Shown: positions 28,001-36,427 of the stretch, one piece after another | Position numbering within the stretch: the stretch's first letter is position 1 | How the letters are laid out: every line of letters begins with the position of its first letter | Assembly (NCBI GenBank): GCA_012729765.1 | Contig: JAAYCM010000088.1 | Location: 62,001-126,000, forward strand | Length of the DNA stretch: 64,000 bases | From: Chloroflexota bacterium | GTDB taxonomy: Bacteria; Chloroflexota; Anaerolineae; Aggregatilineales; Aggregatilineaceae | Direction: 5' to 3' | Notes under the pieces: model-generated | Databases searched by the model: none | Told to the model about the DNA's origin: nothing | Seen by the model: only the letters and a program-made list of their open reading frames with translations | Program-made: the position numbers and the translations under genes

Positions 28001-31000
28001 CCGATCCTGCGGGTGCTGAAGACCGGACCGGAAGGCAAGCTTCCGGTCGATCAGGAGATCGTCTACAGCATCACGATCAAGAACCAGTCCAAGCAGCAGA
28101 CGGTGACGTTCACCGATTTTGAGGACAACGTTCTCGAAGCCTACGGCATCCCCTACGATCTCGGCGTGGGGCCGTTCCCGACCAGCCTGGGGCCGGGCGA
28201 GGAAGTGACGCAGCTCTTTACGCTGCCCTCGATCGACCCGGACCTGACGCCGAACCCGGTGACGAACGTTTTCACCGCCTACGGTACGCGCCAGTCGGAT
28301 AATTCTGAGGTCTTTGGCTCGGACGATCACACCTTCGAGATCGCCTGCCCGATCGAAGTCTTCTTCAACGTCACGAACGAGGACGAAGACGATCCCGACT
28401 ACACGATGGGCGAGGAGCTGCGATGGACGATCACCTACCGCAATACCACGTCGCAGACGCTGACCAATGTCATGGTCACGGAACCACTCGGCAGCCAGAG
28501 CTGGAGCGGTACGCTGGGGCCAGGTGAGAACCGCCAGTTTCTCCCCTTCGTGAAGTATATCGACGGGTCCTACTACAAGAGCGACCCGGACGTGATGGCC
28601 GATCAGGTCACCGCGACCTTCGAAATGGGCGGCGAGCAGCAGACCTGTATCTCCAAGTGGGAAGTCCCGCTGTTTTCGCCGATCCAGGTCTTCAAGGTCC
28701 CCAATACCTTCTTCGCCTTCACCGGCGACACGATCGAATACTCGATCTACCTCGAGAATATAGCTGAGGACGATCACGCTCCCTACCACCGTTTCTACAT
28801 CACGGGGATTTCGGACAACCTGCTGGGCACGTCGATCCTGCTGGACAAGGATGACACCGGGCCGGAGCCGGCAGTGCCCGCCTTCTGGCTGGAGCCGGGC
28901 GAGCGCTATATGCCGATCACGACGCCGACGGACCTGACGTATGTGGTGCAGGAAACCGACCCGGACAAGCTGGTCAATACCGTGACCGTCGAGTTCCGCG
29001 ACCCGATTGATGCCAACCAGACGTGGTTCACGCAGTCGGAAGCCGAGGTCATCACGGTCAACCCGATCGAGATCCGCAAGGTGCCGAGTGCGACGCAGGC
29101 CTTCACCGGCGACACCATCACCTACGACTACACGATCACCAACATCAGCACCTACTTGGTGGCCGAGATCGTGGTGCTTGATGACAAGCTGGGTACTATC
29201 GTGCCGCCCGATCCACCGTTGAATCTGCTGCCCGGCGAGTCTTTCGTCGTGGAAGACGTGCCGTATCTGATCAAGCCGACCGATCCCGATCCGCTGGTCA
29301 ACACGGTGACGGGCACGGCGGTTCTGTATCTCGACGCGTCCACCCCGCGTCCCTTCAAGCTCAAGCCGGTGACGGCTGCGGTGGACCTGCAAGACCCGGC
29401 GGTCACGGTGACGAAGTGGGTTCGGAATCATGGCACGGGCGTGCGGTATCCTGAAGACGTGACCGGCACACAGGAAGTAGGCGATGGCGACCTGGTGGAC
29501 TTCTGCTTCCTGGTCGAGAACCATACCGATATCCTGCCCGACACGCCGGTTCTGGACCGGCCCTATGTCGATGACATCCTGCTGAACGACGAAACGATCC
29601 CGATGTCTGAGCTGCAGACGCAGTTCGAGGCGGCAGTGATGGGGATTGGGCCGGAAAACGAGCCGACCCCCCGGCGGCTGTATGCGCAGCAGAGCGTCGA
29701 ATTCTGCTATGTGGCGGTAGCGCCGGAGCCGGAGACCGGCTTCCCGATCACGCGCGACGAATATGGCGACCCGGCAGTGAACCGGGTGCGGATCACCGGC
29801 CTGTCCTCGACCGGCGAGCAGGTTGACTACGCTTACGACCTGGAGATGGATATCCTGGGCAGCCGCCTGAGCATCAGCAAGGTCGCTGCGCCGAACGTGG
29901 CCTATGTGGGCCAGGAAGTCCAGTACACGATCACGGTGCGCAACCGCCTGACGGAAGACACCGGCGCGACGATCACGCTGGACGAAGTGACGGATGCCTT
30001 CGCCGAAGGAGTGCCGGTCCCGATCCCGTTTGACGATCCGGGTTGGGACTGGACAGCGGCGAACCGCCCACCCGGCTCGACCGAATACATCCTGGGGCCG
30101 CAGGGCTTCATCACCTATTCCTACAACTACACCGTCCAGTTGGGCGACCCCGATCCGCTGGTCAATATCGCGGAAGTGCGCGGCACGCTGGGCGCCGAGG
30201 AACTGGTAGACCAGACGCGCAACTCGGTTGCGGTGACGGCCAGCCAGCTTTTGGTGCGCAAGCGCGCGACACCCAACGTGGCCTTCCCTGGCGATACCGT
30301 CCACTACGAGGTGAGCATCACCAACATCGGCGACACCCCGGTCCAGGCGATCACCGTTCTGGACCAGGGCGGCAGCGACCCGACGCCGGTTGACCGGACG
30401 GGCCTGCTGCCGTTCCGCGACCTGGGTCCGTTCGAGTCGGTCTTCTTCTCGTATGACGCGACGATGCCGACCGCTGCCATTCTGGCGACCCAGCCCGATC
30501 TCGACCCGTACATCAACACGCTGACGGCGACCGGGACGGTCTGGCGGAACAACAAGCAGGAGCAGGTTTCGACCACCGTTACCGAAGAAGTCGATATCCT
30601 GCAGCCGGGCGTGCGCATCACAAAATCACCGCAGGTGAACGCCGCCGCTCCGAACTCGACCGTGATGTACGACATCACCGTGACCAATATCGGCGACGAT
30701 GACAGCATCTTGCAGCAGATCGTCGTCACCGATGTGACGAGCGGCATCGTCCTGGACCTGGCAGACAGGTGCGCGACGCCGGCAAGCTGCCCGTTCTCGT
30801 ACACGGCGGTTAGCAGCGAACCGGGCGGCAACCCGCTGGCGGGGCAGCCCTACAATCCGACGCGCGGCCTGCTGCGCGACGAGCAGATCACCGGCACGAT
30901 TGAAGTGACCGTGCCGGCGGATGTGGGCGCGCAGTTCACCAACATCGCCAGCGTCGAGGCACGCAACGTCGAGGCTGAGCCGCTCGAAACCGATGAGCTG

Positions 31001-34000
31001 CGCGACGTTCAGGACAGCACCTCGGCCACCATCGAGATCCGCGACGAGGGCGTCGAGGTCGTCAAGACCGCGAGCGCGCCGTCGGGTGTGGTGGGCGACG
31101 AGATCGAATACACGCTTGCGATCACCAACATCAGCGGCGGATCGACCAGCTTCAACCGGGTGGTGGTGGCCGACGCCGCGCTGCCCGCGCCGGGCTACGT
31201 GACGCTCCAGGGCACCAATCCAACTACCGGCCTGACGGCTGACGGCGTGCTCGATCCGGGCGAAACAGTCGAATATAAATACCCCCATACGCTGGCGGCG
31301 GAACCCGACCCCTATGTCAACCGGGTGACGGTCACGGCCTACGGCGGCATCGTCTCGGCGCGCGACACCGCTCAGACGACGGTGGACGTGCTCCAGGCCG
31401 ATATCGGCGTGGAGAAGTTCGCCTGCGTGGGCGACACGTTTGATGCCGACTTCCATCTCACCCCCGGCAACTTCACCGACCCGGTCCTGTGCCCGCAGGC
31501 GATCAACGTGGCGGACGGCAACGAGGATGTCGTAACCTACTTCATCCGTGTCTTCAATGCCAGCCCGGCTGCCGCGCTGGAAAACGTGGAAATTCACGAC
31601 TCGCTGGTGGCGGATGCCGACCTCGGCACGATCACCTGGCCGGACGCGGCGCGCCCCGGCGTGCTGGATGCGCTGGGCGATGCTGAAAACGAGGACGAGG
31701 TGTGGCACCGTTACACCTACACCGTGCCCGCCGGCGCGCCCGATCCGCTCACCAACACGGTGTCGGTAGCCGGCGACGCGATCGGGCTGACCCCGGTGCA
31801 GCACGTGACCGCGACCGCTGCGGCCAGCATCGACCTGGTGACCAGCGATCTGCGGCTGAGCAAGACGGTCGCCGCGCAGGCCGATCCGTTCGAAGTGGGC
31901 GACATGGTGACCTACCAGCTCCAGGTGCAAAACCTGGGCAGCTCGCCTATCGCCAACGTCCAGATCATCGACCCGCTGTACGCCGGTGCGGGGCACGTGG
32001 TGTGCACGATCAATCCGCTGGCGTCGGGGGCAACCTATCCCGCTCAGCCGGGCGATGACTGCACCTTCACGCACACGATCACGGCGACCGATCCCAACCC
32101 GCTGGTGAACCGCGCGACGGCGTCCGGCATGCAAGGCGGCGTGATGGTTTCCGACAGCGCCACCTACATGCTCTACATCGCCTCCGAAGGGCTGCGCGTG
32201 TCCAAGACCGCCAACCCAATCGTGGCGCAGGTGGGCGATGAGATCACCTACACCTACGTGATCGAAAACGTGGGTAATGAACCGATCGACTTGCTGACTG
32301 TTAACGACAGCGACCCGAACATCACCTTCACCCCGGCCTGGCCGGATGTTCTCGCGCCGGGCGCGACTGAAACGCGGACGGTGCTGCGCCGCCTCGAGGC
32401 CACCGACCTCGACCCGTATGTCAACACGATTACGGTGGATGGCTGGGCAACGCTTACCGAACGGAGTGTCTATGCCGAGGCGAACGCGTCGGTCGCGATC
32501 GTTGAGGACAGCAGCCAGACGCTGGTCGTGACCAATGTCCCCAACCGGCAGTTCGCACGGCCAGGGGAGTCGGTCACGTTCGCTTACACGGCGCGCAATC
32601 TGGGCACCACCGAGCTGACGCAGGTCATGCTGAGCGACAACGAGGGCGCGTTCCCCGACACCTACACGCTCCCACCGAACGGCTCGATCACGGTCTATCG
32701 CACCGTGACGGTAACGCCGGAGCACCTGCCGGGGCCGCTGAGCTATACCGTGGTTGCGACCGATGGCACGATGACGGACATGGCGACCGCCGAGGTCCCG
32801 CTGGTGGCGGGCGATCTGCTGGTGACCAAGACTGCCACGCCCAGCGTGATCTACCGGAGCGAGGTAGCGTCGGGCGGCAGCGTGACAATCGACTTCGTGG
32901 TCGATATCACCAACCTGGGGACCGAGACGCTGGAGAGCTTCACGGTCGATGATGTGATGTCGCCGGACCTGGGCCTGACTCTGATGGATGCGCCGCCGAC
33001 CACGCTCGTGCCCAACCAGACCGTGCACCTGGTGGGCTCGATCACGATCCCGCAGGCCGATCTGCAAACGCTCGACCTGATCACCAACACGGTCACGGCG
33101 CGCGGCACAGGCGTGACGACCCAGGTGGAGCAGGTGGGGACGGCATCCGCCAGTGTGGCGATTGTCGAAGACACCAATGTCCGCGTGATCCTGACGGCGG
33201 AAGTGATCCAGACCGAGACCACGCCGCCGCGCCCGGACACGGATATCACCTACCGCTACACGATTCGCAACCTGACCAACGACGTGATCACGGGCGTCGA
33301 GTTGTTCCACGATCCGGGTGGTCAGGGTGATGTCCAGGTCCCGCTGCTCCATCCAATCGATGGCACGCCAATCGACACACTCCAGCCGCGCCAGTCAATA
33401 TCGGCTCCGGCGATAGTCACAATTCCGGCTGACTGGACGGAGCCGAGCTATGCTACGGAAGCATATCTGCGGATCGGTGGGACGGATGAACCGTCTATCA
33501 CGATCACGACCAGCCCGATCCAACTGCTGACGGTCGCCAAAGCGGTGACGTCGCCGACCAGTCTCACGGCAGTAATCGGCGATACCGTTGAGTACGCGAT
33601 CCAGATCGTGAACCTGAGCACGGCTGAGGTGAGCGGCGTCGAGGTGGTCGATACCTTCAACGGCGCTGTTACCGACGCGCTGGATCCGGCCCCGGATGGC
33701 ACCATCGCCGGTAGTGCAACGGAGACGTTCACGCTCAGCGTTGTGGTCACGGACCAGATGCAGAGTCCGCTCACGAACAGCGTCACCGTCGAGGTTGACG
33801 ATGTGCCGATGGGCACGGACGCCGCCGAAGAGGTCACGATCAGCACGGTCGGGCTTGAAGTGAGCAACGTGTCGATCGTCCAGGCGGGCGCACCGGCCAA
33901 TCCGGGCCTGCTGCGGACCGATATCCCCGCCTCTGTCCGCTTCACGCTGCGGAACACCAGCACGGATACTGAAGTAACCGCGCTGGACTACGATGTGAGC

Positions 34001-36331
34001 TTCAGCGGTGGGATCAATACGGCGGCGGGCAGTCTGACCTGTAATACAGCGAGCCTGCCCCCCACCATCGCGGTCGGTGCGACGCACACCAACCTGGAAT
34101 GCCAGATCACCGGCATGCCGCAGGCCGGGGACAGTGACTATGCAGCGGGCGCAATGGACCTGACGGCGACCGTGGAGGTCACGGGCACGGCGTCGGGCAA
34201 CCCGGTCAGCAGCGATCCAGTCACGGCCTCGGCAGAATTCGTCGATGTGGTGCTGGATGTGACGCTGGAGATCGCGCGCGCGAGCAGCGGCGACCCGGAT
34301 GATCCGATCCTGCCCGGCGAGGACGTGCTGTTCACGCTCACGCTGACCAACCGCGGCGCGTCGCAGCTGGGCTGCGACAGCACAGTCCCAGCGACTATGC
34401 CGTGTCACTTCACCTTTACCATCGAGGGCGAGGACCAGCAGCCGACCGATCCGAATGTCGGCGTCGTGTTGGGGAGTTGGGATAACACTCTACGCAATCT
34501 GGTGCTCGCGTCCGGTGAATCAAGCACGCTCACCAGAACGGTTACGGCCGGGACGGATGTCGCGGAGGCGACACGTCTCTACACCATCATCGTTACGGGC
34601 GGCTGGGCACCCAATCCCCTGGGCGGCGCTACGGCGGACGACCTGGAATACTACGAAGTCAGCGACTCGGCTACCGCTACACTGCTCTTTGGCGAGCCGG
34701 AGATCGCGGTGTTTGTCGCGGTGTCGCCCGCCAACCCGATCGTTGGGAGTCCGGTCCAGTTCACGGTTACGATCCAGAACACCGGCGCGGTCGCGGTGAC
34801 GGACCTCGAAGCGTCCTACCGCATCACGACCGGCACGACCTCCAACGGGATCATGCTGACCAGCGGCAAGATGCGCCCGGCCAGCCAGACCAGCGGCGAG
34901 ATCGCGCTCAACGCGACGACGCTCGAACCGAATGGATCGACGGTCGGCACGCTGGTGAAGGGTGCCGAGGACCAGACGCAGCCTTACACCTTCACGGTGG
35001 AAGTGAATGGCGTGGCCCGAAACCTGTCGATACTCGTGAGTGAAACGGCCAGTGTCCAGGTCCGTCCGCAGCTTGCGACGACCCCGACCCCGACGCCGAC
35101 CGGCACACTGGGGACCGGCACGCCAGGGCTTGACCCGGCGGCCATCGAGCCGATTGTCACCAAGACGGCTAACGCTCAGGCGGCCCAGGCGGGCGCAGCC
35201 CTGGACTGGACGATCACGGTGCGCAACGGCGGCACGGCGGTGATGCCGAATGTCACTATCACCGACACGGTCGCGGAAAATATGCAGCTTGTGTCGGCGG
35301 TGACGTCACGCGGGACGGTGGTGGTCGAAGGCCAGAACCTGCGCGCCACGACCGGCATACTGAATCCGGGCGACACGGTCACGATCACCGTCAATACGAC
35401 GGTGGCCGCGACAGTCATGTCGCCCTCGTCGCTGGCGAACACCGCCTGCGCACAGCGCGATGGTGGGGTCCAGGTCTGCACCACGGCGACGGTCAACGTC
35501 GGCCCTGGTGTGGCGAACCTGCCCGCGACGGGTATCGGGGCGGTCGATGGCTCGGACGGCTGGGATCGGCTGCTGGGCGTCGCGCTCTGTGGGGCGCTGA
35601 TGCTGCTGTTCAGCGCGCAGGTTTCCAACCGGCGGATGCTGTTCGCGGGGCTGTTTGTGGCAGTGGCGGTGCTGGCGGTGGTGATCGCCGTGGTGCTGTC
35701 CCTGTCGGGCGGCGACGAGGACGATCCGCAGGACGACCCGCAGCTAGCGGCCCAGGAAGGAACTCCGGCGGCGGTGGCGTCGCAGGATGCGCCGGCGGAC
35801 AGCGGGGCGATGTTCACGCCGTCCGCGCCGGGCGCTTTCCCGGTGCCACCGACCGCAACTCCGTATGTCCGGCGTGAGCCGAGCGGCCCGCGCTCGATCT
35901 CGATCCCGAAGCTGGGTGAGCAGTTCAGCCTGCCGGTGCCAATCGTGGATGTCCCGATCGCCAACCGGCAGTGGGACGTGAGCGGCCTGGGCTACTATGT
36001 CGGCTGGCTGGAAGGCACGACCTGGCTGGAGTCGGACTGGGGCAATACCGTCCTGGCGGCGCATGTCCAGCTTGGCACCAATAACCCCGGCCCGTTCTGG
36101 GGCCTGGGCGACCTGGTGCCGGGGGACGAGATCATCGTCAGCGAGGGTGAGCAGGACTTTCGCTTCCAGGTACAGTCGGTGCGCAAGGTCGATCCCAGTG
36201 ATTGGACCGTCACCGCGCCGACTAACGGCCCGACCCTGACGCTGATCACCTGCACCGAGTGGGATCGCTCACGCGGCGTGTTCTCGCAGCGCATGGTGAT
36301 CCAGGCGGTGCCGCTGATGACGAGCGGATAA
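25019..36331 (+). CDS. Giant surface stalk protein with LPATG motif and its own sortase domain
   Basis: A 3770-residue exported protein. Order of parts: signal peptide (about 1-30, IVLVIASLLVG); a beta-rich head to about 390; some 25 diverged DUF11/Ig-like repeats of 100-150 residues from about 392 to 3480, each opening with a strand like LRVSKTANP and then VGDxIxYxxxIxNxG; a Thr/Pro linker near 3360; LPATG at 3501-3505; hydrophobic segment 3518-3535; SNRRM; second hydrophobic segment about 3541-3563; Thr/Pro linker; sortase domain about 3625-3770. The sortase has His3682 (VLAAHVQ), Cys3745 (TLITCTEWD) and Arg3758 (RMVIQA). Predicted topology places both the LPATG motif and the sortase outside. 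The protein is probably a long adhesin or stalk that sorts itself. GAGGAG precedes the ATG, and a terminator follows. Confidence 0.93.
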   Translation: MSRKLAPWLQIVLVIASLLVGQVQSAFGWATLSAVPAPGDAAVSVDEDATDPPDAVVGAEPDVDVGGMPPRQGAEPHNECRLEVNTYLLEEGATPVALTSPDPPPNIRDTEPADGVAPSVQTKAGDELLWLMIIENTSAEDTGEPGDCPDGGYKLGALRAWFYFSGYTDDTIERPPLSYTVAHMYEADAGDINYSDAAETGFIDPGEFAWTYYNYTVQPNIIGSHLWVQSEVHANVIPEDSVSDAFADELDNDYLELIGGGFTFDEFSPNVTMAVPGTQLTYTLRVTASRPGVPIGYLRAFSVEYPEVAAACGQTSQWINTITLQPVSESNPLNYEEQAECRITGAQSIVIPTEAPPQTFFVTATVEGAQNSSAIIIDMTRDSDQVEVIVPQISVTKTVTRITRNGIDVPLPGPAASGDVIEYRIEVKNTGDVDLGSLTIVDSLTGVLGTGLSLPLANPQHNVTTTYTVRPDNPDPLNNRVDVTALAAGQPVRASAVAAVDIAESGLQVQLLVTDLDAEPGQPAGVTRVGHRLRYEVIASNVGNSIIRNLKFEQVAYPQQSVGMPLPAPAIVPSTLSVSEVRTLATWQYVVTDADDDPLTSTIRLQGTAADNRLVYSQAQATIDITVPGLSLGVQLIAPAAEAALRGGSALYEVTVSNTDSVADLCNVVVDQYRRDPQTGIETRIATNIPLAGVTGGQLPADTDGVAQVTYLITGVDKDPLHMIFEVNATVCDSGTQLTDRNSHTLDLSDAQVNAQITPIGLGATPEGALIIGQPVRFEYQALNVGTVTLTELEATYCFLSRATEEGGDAYCNKPFALSRTEIASFDEHASGQFPVVDYLVRPEDADADPFAVEVILTGTDNQDKRVSLRTVKTLSVVNPLLLLTVNGPGSVVSGDVETFSFTATNNSDSGEILTSLQLFNLNVSDTVPIAVLNPDPADFDGTLDPNESYQGEFEYTIPDVTEGVLPLQVRAIATDQATGASVISNVALELQVIPILRVLKTGPEGKLPVDQEIVYSITIKNQSKQQTVTFTDFEDNVLEAYGIPYDLGVGPFPTSLGPGEEVTQLFTLPSIDPDLTPNPVTNVFTAYGTRQSDNSEVFGSDDHTFEIACPIEVFFNVTNEDEDDPDYTMGEELRWTITYRNTTSQTLTNVMVTEPLGSQSWSGTLGPGENRQFLPFVKYIDGSYYKSDPDVMADQVTATFEMGGEQQTCISKWEVPLFSPIQVFKVPNTFFAFTGDTIEYSIYLENIAEDDHAPYHRFYITGISDNLLGTSILLDKDDTGPEPAVPAFWLEPGERYMPITTPTDLTYVVQETDPDKLVNTVTVEFRDPIDANQTWFTQSEAEVITVNPIEIRKVPSATQAFTGDTITYDYTITNISTYLVAEIVVLDDKLGTIVPPDPPLNLLPGESFVVEDVPYLIKPTDPDPLVNTVTGTAVLYLDASTPRPFKLKPVTAAVDLQDPAVTVTKWVRNHGTGVRYPEDVTGTQEVGDGDLVDFCFLVENHTDILPDTPVLDRPYVDDILLNDETIPMSELQTQFEAAVMGIGPENEPTPRRLYAQQSVEFCYVAVAPEPETGFPITRDEYGDPAVNRVRITGLSSTGEQVDYAYDLEMDILGSRLSISKVAAPNVAYVGQEVQYTITVRNRLTEDTGATITLDEVTDAFAEGVPVPIPFDDPGWDWTAANRPPGSTEYILGPQGFITYSYNYTVQLGDPDPLVNIAEVRGTLGAEELVDQTRNSVAVTASQLLVRKRATPNVAFPGDTVHYEVSITNIGDTPVQAITVLDQGGSDPTPVDRTGLLPFRDLGPFESVFFSYDATMPTAAILATQPDLDPYINTLTATGTVWRNNKQEQVSTTVTEEVDILQPGVRITKSPQVNAAAPNSTVMYDITVTNIGDDDSILQQIVVTDVTSGIVLDLADRCATPASCPFSYTAVSSEPGGNPLAGQPYNPTRGLLRDEQITGTIEVTVPADVGAQFTNIASVEARNVEAEPLETDELRDVQDSTSATIEIRDEGVEVVKTASAPSGVVGDEIEYTLAITNISGGSTSFNRVVVADAALPAPGYVTLQGTNPTTGLTADGVLDPGETVEYKYPHTLAAEPDPYVNRVTVTAYGGIVSARDTAQTTVDVLQADIGVEKFACVGDTFDADFHLTPGNFTDPVLCPQAINVADGNEDVVTYFIRVFNASPAAALENVEIHDSLVADADLGTITWPDAARPGVLDALGDAENEDEVWHRYTYTVPAGAPDPLTNTVSVAGDAIGLTPVQHVTATAAASIDLVTSDLRLSKTVAAQADPFEVGDMVTYQLQVQNLGSSPIANVQIIDPLYAGAGHVVCTINPLASGATYPAQPGDDCTFTHTITATDPNPLVNRATASGMQGGVMVSDSATYMLYIASEGLRVSKTANPIVAQVGDEITYTYVIENVGNEPIDLLTVNDSDPNITFTPAWPDVLAPGATETRTVLRRLEATDLDPYVNTITVDGWATLTERSVYAEANASVAIVEDSSQTLVVTNVPNRQFARPGESVTFAYTARNLGTTELTQVMLSDNEGAFPDTYTLPPNGSITVYRTVTVTPEHLPGPLSYTVVATDGTMTDMATAEVPLVAGDLLVTKTATPSVIYRSEVASGGSVTIDFVVDITNLGTETLESFTVDDVMSPDLGLTLMDAPPTTLVPNQTVHLVGSITIPQADLQTLDLITNTVTARGTGVTTQVEQVGTASASVAIVEDTNVRVILTAEVIQTETTPPRPDTDITYRYTIRNLTNDVITGVELFHDPGGQGDVQVPLLHPIDGTPIDTLQPRQSISAPAIVTIPADWTEPSYATEAYLRIGGTDEPSITITTSPIQLLTVAKAVTSPTSLTAVIGDTVEYAIQIVNLSTAEVSGVEVVDTFNGAVTDALDPAPDGTIAGSATETFTLSVVVTDQMQSPLTNSVTVEVDDVPMGTDAAEEVTISTVGLEVSNVSIVQAGAPANPGLLRTDIPASVRFTLRNTSTDTEVTALDYDVSFSGGINTAAGSLTCNTASLPPTIAVGATHTNLECQITGMPQAGDSDYAAGAMDLTATVEVTGTASGNPVSSDPVTASAEFVDVVLDVTLEIARASSGDPDDPILPGEDVLFTLTLTNRGASQLGCDSTVPATMPCHFTFTIEGEDQQPTDPNVGVVLGSWDNTLRNLVLASGESSTLTRTVTAGTDVAEATRLYTIIVTGGWAPNPLGGATADDLEYYEVSDSATATLLFGEPEIAVFVAVSPANPIVGSPVQFTVTIQNTGAVAVTDLEASYRITTGTTSNGIMLTSGKMRPASQTSGEIALNATTLEPNGSTVGTLVKGAEDQTQPYTFTVEVNGVARNLSILVSETASVQVRPQLATTPTPTPTGTLGTGTPGLDPAAIEPIVTKTANAQAAQAGAALDWTITVRNGGTAVMPNVTITDTVAENMQLVSAVTSRGTVVVEGQNLRATTGILNPGDTVTITVNTTVAATVMSPSSLANTACAQRDGGVQVCTTATVNVGPGVANLPATGIGAVDGSDGWDRLLGVALCGALMLLFSAQVSNRRMLFAGLFVAVAVLAVVIAVVLSLSGGDEDDPQDDPQLAAQEGTPAAVASQDAPADSGAMFTPSAPGAFPVPPTATPYVRREPSGPRSISIPKLGEQFSLPVPIVDVPIANRQWDVSGLGYYVGWLEGTTWLESDWGNTVLAAHVQLGTNNPGPFWGLGDLVPGDEIIVSEGEQDFRFQVQSVRKVDPSDWTVTAPTNGPTLTLITCTEWDRSRGVFSQRMVIQAVPLMTSG

Positions 36332-36359
36332 GCGCCCGTCGTTCCCAAATCGCGAAATG

Positions 36360-36400
36360 AAAACAGCGCTCTACCCGGTGGGGTAGGGCGCTGCTGTTTT
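36360..36400. terminator. Bidirectional intrinsic terminator
   Basis: AGCGCTCTACCC (36365-36376) pairs with GGGTAGGGCGCT (36381-36392) with one G-T mismatch and a 4-nt loop. Flanking AAAACAG and CTGTTTT lengthen the stem and give a T-run on both strands. It separates the convergent giant gene and kinase gene. Confidence 0.85.
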
Positions 36401-36427
36401 GTGCGGCGCGTGCCTGCCTGACAGGTG

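Noticed and set aside
27746..33352. Two very long open frames (about 850 and 900 codons) on the minus strand opposite the giant surface-protein gene
   Set aside because: They are shadows of GC-rich codon use in the real gene: biased, Arg/His/Val-rich composition, no domains and no ribosome sites.
26197..35500. DNA-level tandem repeats or phase-variable units inside the giant gene
   Set aside because: The units match only as protein patterns; I found no long identical DNA repeats or simple tracts that could slip.
35941..35958. LPVPI segment near the sortase domain as a second sorting motif
   Set aside because: It lacks Thr and Gly of LPxTG and lies at the start of the sortase fold itself.
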